NCBI GenBank assembly: GCA_002751075.1
Contig: NAOQ01000312.1
Span: 65,757 to 83,550, forward strand
DNA length: 17,794 nucleotides
DNA from: Ichthyophonus hoferi
Taxonomy: Eukaryota; Opisthokonta; Ichthyosporea; Ichthyophonida; Ichthyophonidae
Reading direction: 5' to 3'
Shown: one piece after another, positions 9,622 through 17,794 of the stretch
How the letters are laid out: every line of letters starts with the position of its first letter
How positions within the stretch are numbered: the stretch's first letter is position 1
The notes under the pieces: generated by a model
Told to the model about the DNA's origin: nothing
What the model saw: only the letters and a program-made list of their open reading frames with translations
Database searches by the model: none
Made by a program: the position numbers and the translations under genes

Positions 9622-12415
9622 TTAATTCGCATTTGCAGAGAAAGCCCTGTAGAAAGATGTGAGCATGATTATAACCCAGATCAGAAGGAGGAGGTCATCT
9701 AGCACCCCCAGGACACCAAATATTGCCTCGGGAATAAAGTCGATGGGTGACACCAGGTATGCAAAGACAACCAGAAGCATAACACTGTTGCGTACCTAAA
9801 ACCAGTTGGTTGAGGGGGAAGGAGTAAAAGAATTAATATGATGATTGTAGCTAAGAAGCCTGCTTATAATTGTGCTCACAGCTAATATAATCAAGAGAAG
9901 TCATTATTATTAAAGAGTGTAGATCTATACACCACGACTATCAGGCCACTTACAATAAGCCACAAGCCTACTCAACTACGATAACACCTTACACCAATTC
10001 TATCAGCCTGTTTTACTACTCTCTGCCATGTTGACCACCGAATAACCACTTGTTGCTACTTATTTTCTCTGCAAAAGAATCTACCCTACCCTTCTCATTG
10101 GAACATGTTCTCTTCGCTTAACAAACTCACACAGAACCTACCCTGAATATAAGATCCAGATTACGACCATTAATAATATCGGCAAAAAGTCTTCGGAGAA
10201 GAATTGGTGTGTCCCGTATGTGCTGCAGAATCTGTGTGTGTATGAGAAAAGATGAATACATAGGTTGAGAGCAGAGCACAAGATCTTTAGCCAGACAATA
10301 ATGACGATGCTAACCTGCATATGAATCAAATACTCCAAATATTGCTTAATAAAAATCCAGTCATAAAGCTTGCAGACGGGTTGTTTTATAAAATACAACT
10401 CGGGAATAATCGTGAGGCTAATCTAACGGGCTGCATCTAGGTGTTTTATTTTATACTTGATAAATTGGCTGCAATCTATTCCTTACCAATTAAATCACAA
10501 GACAAATTTCCTGACACTCTATCTCCTTTTCACAGTAACTAACTCTCCTACCTGCATTTACCATACTTGGTAGCAGCCAACCTCCTTGTTTAACCCGTAT
10601 TTCCTATTACAATACCAGGCTCGTATCTCTTACTAAAACGCTAACATGCACCTCCGGTTTTTCTATATAACAAAGGAGCGAGGAAATAAAAGAAAAATGG
10701 ATGATACGAATGGAGACCATTCCGTAGCGGGCTATAACAGAGAATATATAGTAGTAGCCCTTAATTCCCCATATACCTCACAGCATTATGCCCCACGAGG
10801 TTCCATCTTGCATCATATCTCATTGATGGAGCATGTACTAATCTAGCCAGTAACACATTGCTACTTCCTCATCCATATGCATAGCTTCCTTGTCTTATCT
10901 CCAACCAATCAGATAATGAATGTACAAGATCATAGCCACTTACCGATCGAGGTTGACCTGAAAACAGCCTATTGTATTCTCTAAGGCTGGTTACATGGCG
11001 GGTGGCTATGGGGGTGACCAACTCCTCCGGGGTAAAACTAACAAAAAATATGCTGATTTTCTGACGACAGCACGGACAAGTCAAAGCTCTAAGTCGGTGC
11101 TCGTGTATTTCCCACCATGTCAAAATACACTCGGCTGTATGTGTAGAAGGTGTTTGTAGAAGAAAAACAATATATATATATATATAATGAATTGTTAATA
11201 CCTACACAAACTGTGAGGATGCTGGGTGTTTAGTATGTGGTGTATCAATAGAAGACAGATGGGAAGTCAGTGGTACATACGTTGTCCCTGTATGAATGCC
11301 TATATATATATGCGTGTACGTAATGTATGTCTGTGTCCATTTCCTCATACACAAACACATTCCTTCCTTTTATCATGTGTATTCCTTTCTCAGCATGCTC
11401 CTTTCTACTCTGTAATCTGTCTACTCTCATCTAAATAAATTAAGGAAAATAGGGAGAATACTCGTTAAGCCTTGTCTCTCTCAAGATACATTATCCCAGG
11501 GGAACAATGGGGGTTATTGATCTTTGCCTTTATATCCACCTCATCTTCAACCTCTTGCCCCCTGTTTTTATAGCATAATCATTGTCTCTTTTTACAGCAC
11601 CTTTCTATCTCCTGAACCACATACGGTCACATATATATACATATACTCTGTAGTTCTGTTTCTTTCTTTCCTTTTGGTGTCTGTAACCTCCTTCAATTAT
11701 AAGGTCATATTCAACCATCCCGTACGTACCACAAAAGACATGTCCACAGCTAGTCTCTACAGCATAGGTAGGAGGACTATTGTAGCACACCGGGCACTCA
11801 CTGTCCGCCCTTATCTCCCTGCTCGTTCCAGGTCCCCCGTTTCCCTGCATACATATTGCTTCTGTAAGCCATATGCCTGTGTTGGACCCTCTCCTGTTCT
11901 AACAAAGTTTATAATAATAATATCTACAGTTCGACCAAGGTCTCTGTCTATACTGCTCACCCGCTTTATTCTTAGTATACACGAATAAATAGACAGTAAA
12001 CACGTATAGGCATATGCATGTACGCACCAATACAACTATCATCCACCACATATCCATTTCCATTTTCTACCACTCCTCAACATAGCGTAGGTCTCTCTTT
12101 ACATTGCTTCCTATACTTATTTTCTTACTCTTTTGTCCATTTTACCATTCCACATTTTCAGGCCAATACAAGTTGTCCATATCTATAAAAATGGAACCTC
12201 TGGGTAAATAAATGTCCCTTTAAAATCTCAACAAGGGTGTCACTGACCTCAGCCCTAGCCACACGGCTCCTCACTATGCCAGCCTCATCCTCTCTTTCGG
12301 GTCTTATTTGTGGATTCTTCGTACCAACATTCACTAGCGAGAACAGTAAAAGGGCCAGCGATAAGCCCATAGAAGCCATAACCTCATTGTCTATTCCTTC
12401 TATGATCTGCCCCAT
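9622..12415 (-). CDS. RNF170: RNF170-like ER membrane RING-type E3 ubiquitin ligase
   Basis: Complete five-exon gene: 12248-12415, 11730-11844, 10944-11134, 10142-10231, 9622-9795, all with GT-AG introns of 403, 595, 712 and 346 nt. The spliced product is 245 aa; human RNF170 is about 258. It begins MGQIIEGIDNEV with a membrane segment at about 13-30. The RING is C73-x2-C76-x12-C89-x-H91-x2-C94-x2-C97-x16-C114-x2-C117, so all eight zinc ligands are present, and an intron splits it just after FC. The family signature EYNRLFSGQPRS is at 147-158, followed by the amphipathic ILQHIRDTPILLRRLF. The C-terminal DUF1232-type membrane part carries LVSPIDFIPEAIFGVLG and LDDLLLLIW. In animals RNF170 sits in the ER membrane and ubiquitinates inositol trisphosphate receptors; the substrate in this organism is unknown. 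The ATG at 12415 fits the family N-terminus. Confidence 0.95.
11171..11186. repeat. (TA)8 microsatellite in RNF170 intron 2
   Basis: Eight TA units inside the intron (11135-11729) between the two RING-coding exons, just upstream in the gene's sense from the acceptor cacatacag. Simple sequence repeat. Confidence 0.8.
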
Positions 12416-12704
12416 ATTATGTGCTTTTTTCCGCCATAGGTCGAGAAGGGTGATGGTCTAATTTCAATTTGCAAAGAGAGGGAGGGTTGTGAAAAAGATA
12501 TGGAAAGCTGTGTTTCAATCAAATGGTAGCTACAGCTTTAGGTGCTATAAAGATGTTATTAAGGCTACTAAATGGACTTTCTGGTGATATTTATCGCTTA
12601 AGCTTGTTAATCTTGACTGTGGAATGAATTACACGACTCTTAAAACTAGTAAATACTTAGTTACACTATATTTTTCGCTCTATCCTTTATTTCCTTCTCT
12701 TTAT

Positions 12705-12747
12705 ACATATATATATTATTATTATTATTATATATATTATTATATAT
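12705..12747. repeat. AT / ATT low-complexity tract
   Basis: Pure A+T run made of ta and tta units (catatatatatattattatt and on), able to fold back on itself. It lies about 300 bases upstream of the RNF170 start codon. Confidence 0.75.
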
Positions 12748-13249
12748 GCCCGTCTTAGGTTGTTTTCCTGACCAATTTGGCTCTGTATATTGAAAATTGC
12801 ATCTAGCCTTAATGCACATTGGATTGGCTGATCCACTGTCATCTAGATGTGGGCTGTAGATTAGGCTGCCTACTAGTGTAATAATATTCTGTTACAAGAT
12901 TGCCAACTCAGAATGAACACGTAGTTTGGTTGAAATTCTGATAACAAGCGAATAATGAAATTATCAGTCATATATATATATTAGTTAATTTAATATGAAT
13001 ACCGTTCTCAAGAGGTAAATTGATTTGTCTGAACACATACATCATTGGTTAATTTGCCATCTAAATGAAGACACAATAGTAGTCGAGTATCAAGGTAAGA
13101 TCAGACCATTCTAGTGGGTCTCTGCGGCCTTTCGTGTGTTGTATTAGCCAATAGAAATCTTTACGCGCAGACCCATTTACAATAATGAATAATGTATACA
13201 ACTATATAGGCGTTAACCAAAACTGACACGCACGATAAAGATTGGAAAA

Positions 13250-13805
13250 GCATAAATGGAAACCAAGATAACTAAACAAGGCCCCGGTTGATACGAAATC
13301 ATTCGTAACACACAAAACTTAGCATTTGATTAGTTAACTAAACAGTATCACAATATACATATGTAATAATACACATCGTTATTGTAATGTCTAGTTCACC
13401 GTTGGCACTCCAATACGATAATCGGTGTTCAGATCTCCCGCTCGTTCAGAAGTCAGAGAACTATCTACTAACATTAATTATAGTGATAATAGCTATTATT
13501 TACGTCGTACTATAGAAACCCTTACTGATCGGTCGCATTGGGCAATTTCCAAACTAGCACCTAAGCGAATCAAAGCATCGTTTCCCTCTGAATTAGAACA
13601 TAGGTACAATTACTACAGCCAGTTACCTAGAGAATCAGTATACGCGCCTTCTATAGAACCTCTACCACTACAACTGAGCCTTGAAGACTGATCGGATCAA
13701 TCCGCTATTATTACTGCTAGCCCAGCGAAACCAATTATTATTCGCAAAGCAATTGGAGATCTCGAAGCCTGTGTACAAGCCACTAGAACTACCACTGATT
13801 CTTAA
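13250..13805 (+). repeat. Dispersed repeat, copy 2 (longer, with ORF relic)
   Basis: Shares ordered blocks with 8700-8968: ataaatggaaacc and ataactaa near 13252, tatacgcgccttctatagaa near 13640, attattactgctagccca near 13706, and caattggagatc near 13750. From about 13419 one plus-strand frame is open for roughly 125 codons with about one break. It reads as a hydrophilic Ser/Arg/Tyr-containing protein (SPARSEVRELSTN, SHWAISKLAPKRIKASFPSE, ATRTTTDS) with codon use unlike the flanks. The family is not recognised; it may be a relic of a mobile element. No flanking terminal repeats were established, although TGTTGGAATGTGG at 13837 resembles the start of some LTRs. The divergence from copy 1 suggests considerable age. 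Confidence 0.5.
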
Positions 13806-14120
13806 TATAATCTAATGCGAGTATTCTAGGACAGAGTGTTGGAATGTGGGGTAGGTGTCTTAAAATGTTTATTAACTTATATAAGTAGTTAAATTTATTA
13901 AAAAAATAAATTGTCAGAGAAGCCTTCTAACGGCACTACTATCCCTTATCTACCTTGGACCTGAGTGCTATCTGCCAGCTCGGATGACTGTTGTAATTGA
14001 TGCTAGCCATAGCAAAGAGTTTTCCTTCAGTAATTTTTGTAATTCTCTTTCTTTGTGCAAGCAGTATTATTTGTACTTTATTTTTTATTGTTAAATAGGC
14101 ATTCCTGGTTTGTATGGAAC

Positions 14121-14140
14121 ATATATATATATATATATAT
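14121..14140. repeat. (AT)10 microsatellite
   Basis: Ten uninterrupted AT units following tatggaac. Simple sequence repeat with no associated feature. Confidence 0.85.
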
Positions 14141-14757
14141 TGAGGATAGTTGGTGTATTAATCACATAAAGAATCGTCAGAGTTATACAGACTTGCAAAA
14201 AATATATGCATGAACAATCACTTTATACATGTCTTGAGGAATGGGGTGGAGTGGGGGTTACGGTTACTATTTCTTTCAGGCATATAAAAGGTAAGACCTG
14301 TTAGAAGCCCAGTATTTCACATCTTTTATCTCGCTAAGTTCATTGCATATTAAACTAAAACTGTGGAAAGTTTCTGTTTATAGTTAGTGATATCTAAGAA
14401 ATGTAAAGGGCACTAGGAGAGGCAAAATCATAAGATCATCCAATAATACAAGTATAGATCCTAGTCAAAGAGTGACCTTACATTGTTCCCAAACTTGAAG
14501 TGTAATACTTGAATCGCCAAAAATCGGTTTCATCCAATTTAATTGGTGCCTATTTATGTAGGCATATATATAGGTGATTGTGTGTATTGGATGTACCAGC
14601 ATCCTCTATAACATCTCGTATCACTCACCCTTCTCTATACCAAACTATTCATATTCATAGATATAATAAGAAATAAATAGCATGCAATTTCCCCTTACAC
14701 TGTGATCGTTTTCTGCCCCCATAAAACAATCATTCAAATCACGTCAACAGTAAAACA

Positions 14758-16916
14758 TTAGTCAAAGTCCTCATCAGAATCCTGAGCTATTCTGCCTTGT
14801 CGCACTGCGTTTGTCTGCATTCCTTTGCTGCCTGCTGGTAGGAACTCTTCGCCCAAGACCCCTAGAATGGATAGGAGTGGTTAGAGTGCAAAATATATAG
14901 ATAGATTGACAATGCAAACTGCATCATAGGCACATAAATGCCAAAATATGTATGCAGACCGGTTTGAAATAGGTGCTTGTGACCAATGGGGGAGGAGTAT
15001 GTAAATAAGAAGAGGAATAGGTAAGAACAGTACATCGGTAGGGGAAGATAGAGTGAGAGAAGAGGTAGACAGACCTTGAAGGTAGAAGAACGCTATATAT
15101 AAAGCCCTCTAACAGAAATGGCAAACAACGTCCTAGGATGGAGGCATATAATTTAAAGCAAGAAAGATAATTGCATAATGGCGAAGCTATTACCTGACTT
15201 CCCTAAGCGATTCTCAAATACAGCTGTCGTAAAGGTGTCCTTGTTGCCAAAGTCCTCAAAGCCCACAATCCTATGGCATGATTGATCACCAGTCATTTAT
15301 TAGTTTCAGTGGTTGGCAGACCAATTGGTTGGTTCTTTTCCACATGTAGTAGGTTGGTCCCTCTCTTAGGCCGCTATCACCTCTTCTTTATCTTTTTATT
15401 ATGCCTTTTATGGTATCTCTCACTATCTATGACCCTATCACCTTTTACCACTGGTTCAACTACCTATCATTATCCTACCCACCCTAACTATCAATTGGTC
15501 TCTTGTAGGCCATTCCTTCCACACCAGCACTCTCTTCTTCTCCTCTCTGCTAATGGTCCTTTAATCTCATTCTCGTAAATAAAACAGTTAACTAGTGCAG
15601 TGGAATAATTAAGTGTGTTTGGTCTTATCAATGAAATGCATCTGGGGAGGATCTAGCAAGTGGCAACAATATACATTGCCCTTAATCGTGGGGTAAGTAT
15701 TTGGCTATGAGGTGGAAAGGACACATAAACCTCAAGATCTAAGGTTAATAAATAAATAAAATGTGCTTGGTCAATGAACAACTAGACAGAAAAAGAGAAA
15801 GTGATAAAGAGATCCAATAGAGAGCAGGATTAGAGAAAGGCACCTGGCAACCGACACACTCTCACTGAAGCATACAATAGTGGGAAGGATTCTCAGGACT
15901 AGTTTCTCTACAAGGAAAGGAGATAAGAGTACATTGACCTTGATGAAACGGGTACGATAATGTTTCTTGCTAAGAATCTGTATATATGGCGCATGTCAGG
16001 AAACGAGAATATAAGACATGTATATAGACATAGATTGGGAGATATAGGGACAGCAGGCAGCAGGAGGGTATGCAAGATGCATTAATAGCGCGAGTTTACC
16101 AGTGAGCATGGCATTTATACAAATATATATAAAGGTAAGTAAGTAGCTAGGTTGACAAAGAAAAGACTAAAATAATAGCAGAATAGAATAGGAAGTGGCA
16201 GGTTCACATGCGGTAATTAATACAGGTATGTGATAAATAGAATAAATAATAATGAATAGAGGAGGCGACCTGGCCAAGAATCACCACTAGTCCATAAAAG
16301 GGACTGAGAACATCATATTCACCATACTACACAGCGCTACCTACAGTTGGTCTACTTGCTAATGTTGTCAAAATGAGATATATAAATACAACAAATGGAC
16401 ATATACTCCTTACTATGGCACTGGGTGAGCAGAGTGCATAGTAGTATGATCGAATACCCAACAATCAAACAGTAAAGGAAGATGGTTGGTAATAAATAGG
16501 AGTGATTATGAACTATGTCTGGCCAGGTAGGGGAGAGTGGGTAAGGTAGAAGGGAAGACATGGGGGATATAGAAGGCAGAGTCAAATGACCAATCCGTAG
16601 AGGGAAGAGGAGCGTCCATCCCACTCCCTCTCCCCTTCCCTCCGTCTACACCCTCAAGGTTTCCAACTTAGTGCAATTATCACATTCTACCTAGCTAACC
16701 CCTCAAGCCCCATCGAGAAATCAACGCCTTATATCAGAATAGATAGTCTGTGAGCTATAGATGCATGTACACTACGCCCCCGCCTACCTCCATGTGTCGA
16801 TCAACAATCTTACAGCGCTGCATGGCCGGGTGGAAGAAATGGCATACCACCCAATTGGTCTTAGTGGTAATGTCTAGGAAGGCTTTGGTCTCTATGACCT
16901 CCTCGTATGTGCCATG
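14758..16916 (-). CDS. TXNDC9: TXNDC9 / Plp1-like phosducin-family protein, 5' partial
   Basis: Last four exons of a thioredoxin-fold, phosducin-like protein that in other eukaryotes binds the CCT chaperonin and modulates actin/tubulin folding in the cytosol. Exons: 16788-16916 (HGTYEEVIETKAFLDITT, then VVCHFFHPAMQRCKIVDRHM), 15844-15977 (ILSKKHYRTRFIKVNV, PFLVEKL, RILPTIVCF), 15194-15270 (IVGFEDFGNKDTFTTAVFEN) and 14758-14861 (VLGEEFLPAGSKGMQTNAV to acidic DSDEDFD and stop). Introns of 810, 573 and 332 nt are GT-AG and all three junctions keep frame, giving 147 aa of the C-terminal two thirds. As in the family, the thioredoxin CxxC is absent; a single Cys remains in QRCKIVD, so no redox role is expected. 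The N-terminal helical region should precede HGTY and is not securely found in the window. Confidence 0.93.
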
Positions 16917-17146
16917 CTGCACAGGAGAGGGTGGAGGGATGTGGACAGTTAGTGGAGGAAAGGCCTGGCAGACAACTTGAAAGAAAGAGAAAATACACAG
17001 TGGATAGATACCTTGGTATGGCTTTAGTGTACATATAAACTACTATCTATGATATATACATCGAATATACATCGAGATAGACAGAGGAAGAGAGAGATAA
17101 AAGAGTAATAAGATATAGGAAAATAATTAAATCATAAGATTATTAC

Positions 17147-17183
17147 ATTTCCTTGTGTTCTCAACGATGCCAGCTCCTGCACT
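17147..17183 (-). CDS. Weak candidate for the preceding TXNDC9 exon
   Basis: Between a ctgacag acceptor and a gtaata donor the minus strand reads VQELASLRTQGN. Its last codon ends in phase 0, as needed to join HGTYEEV. In the family this spot is a charged helix (R-[LM]-x-x-L-R type) leading to GHG, and the join GN-HGTY is plausible. The helix would be about seven residues shorter than usual, the pyrimidine run before the acceptor is poor, and the exon is only 37 nt, so this is a guess. Confidence 0.2.
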
Positions 17184-17628
17184 CTGTCAGAAATGGCTGG
17201 ATGGTTAATGCCACATTTCCATTACCAGTACCCAAGCCGGGGTCTAACATGAGGGGTCTATAAGAATGGTTACAGCCTGGACAGGAGTACAAGGCACCTC
17301 AGGTCATATTGGGTAGATCACCAATAGAACGAGAGTGCTAAAATATAATGCTGCAATGTGATAACATATTTATAACTAGAAAACCTAATATAACTTGAAA
17401 ATCAACTGACCAACCAAAAGATGCAACTAATTACTAATGATCTAATCAGATTCCATTATAACCATTAGTCGGCTAGTAGTGAGACTATTAACTAGAATGC
17501 CCTCCCCGCCCTATCCAATCAGTCCATAGGATCATGTCAGTACTCTAGTCTCAAGAGAGGGTAATATACCGGGGCCATCCATACACTCTCTTGGTGTCAA
17601 CCTAAATTGCAAGAAACATGGCCATGTC

Positions 17629-17652
17629 TATATATATATATATATATATATA
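17629..17652. repeat. (TA)12 microsatellite
   Basis: Twelve uninterrupted TA units after gccatgtc. Simple sequence repeat, likely polymorphic in length. Confidence 0.85.
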
Positions 17653-17794
17653 GGATGGGAGGGGCAAGCAAGGCTAGACCACACCAGAAGAAAAACACTA
17701 CACACGACTATATGACCTAAGGAATGATTGGGGAAGAGAGAAAGGAAGGGATCACAATAGGGAGGAGGTGTAGCCATAGGACACTAGCGGCTAG

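Larger units (their letters stand above)
12416..14757. other. Intergenic region between RNF170 5' end and TXNDC9 3' end
   Basis: About 2.3 kb separating two minus-strand genes. It should hold the RNF170 promoter (near 12420-12600, no obvious TATA box) and the TXNDC9 3' UTR (near 14600-14757). It contains an AT/TTA low-complexity tract, an imperfect hairpin at 13115-13175, the longer repeat copy at 13250-13805 and a (TA)n microsatellite. No host gene was recognised. Confidence 0.6.
16917..17794. other. Upstream part of TXNDC9, mostly intron or 5' flank
   Basis: The acceptor before 16916 is strong (cactaactg branch-like site, pyrimidine run, gtgcag), so intron sequence must begin at 16917 on the minus strand. 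The remaining 878 bases show no clear ATG-bearing exon for the expected coiled N-terminus. One weak candidate exon is listed at 17147-17183, and a (TA)12 repeat is present. The true first exon or exons may lie beyond the window. Confidence 0.6.

Noticed and set aside
10646-10846. 66-codon plus-strand ORF
   Set aside because: Antisense inside the third RNF170 intron; no recognisable motif.
13837-14060. Possible solo LTR starting TGTTGGAATGTGG
   Set aside because: The start looks right for some LTRs, but no matching CA end, target duplication or second copy could be found.
15282-15578. 98-codon plus-strand ORF, hydrophobic
   Set aside because: Lies antisense within a TXNDC9 intron (15271-15843) that is pyrimidine-rich on this strand; no domain pattern.
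16352-16624. 90-codon minus-strand ORF
   Set aside because: Inside the 810-nt TXNDC9 intron (15978-16787); the flanking exons join perfectly without it.

Overview
This is an AT-rich (roughly one third G+C) eukaryotic nuclear window with spliced genes, AT microsatellites and long gene-poor stretches. No bacterial operons, rRNA, tRNA or CRISPR array were seen. The protein set (a NEDD8 with a one-residue tail, a TXNDC9/Plp1-type phosducin-like protein, an RNF170-type RING protein and a signal-peptide-bearing Thr/Pro-rich surface protein) fits an early-diverging fungus best. Another opisthokont or a protist cannot be excluded. The nine introns placed here run from about 330 to 810 nt, which is long for most fungi.

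Layout: 1-1405 (+) is the NEDD8/Rub1 gene, whose first few codons probably lie in an exon before the window. 1406-5616 is mostly non-coding, with A-tracts, a palindrome and a few exon-like scraps. 5617-6575 (+) holds a TATA box and an intronless 272-aa secreted protein with five tandem pentapeptides. 6576-9400 is gene-poor and contains the first of two diverged copies of a dispersed repeat. 9401-9619 (-) is an unassigned short ORF just past the RNF170 stop codon. 9622-12415 (-) is a complete five-exon RNF170-like E3 ubiquitin ligase gene, 245 aa. 12416-14757 is intergenic and carries the second, longer copy of the repeat, with an ORF relic. 14758-16916 (-) holds the last four exons of a TXNDC9-like gene. 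Its N-terminal exon or exons lie upstream, possibly beyond the window.

The exon models for NEDD8, RNF170 and TXNDC9 were built by eye from GT/AG sites. Each internal junction keeps the reading frame and rebuilds the conserved family sequence, so these calls are strong. NEDD8 and RNF170 both act in ubiquitin-type modification, and TXNDC9 is a cofactor of the CCT chaperonin. I see no sign that they form one pathway cluster; this looks like ordinary housekeeping gene order. The least explained items are the pentapeptide-repeat secreted protein, the two-copy dispersed repeat and the small ORF behind RNF170.
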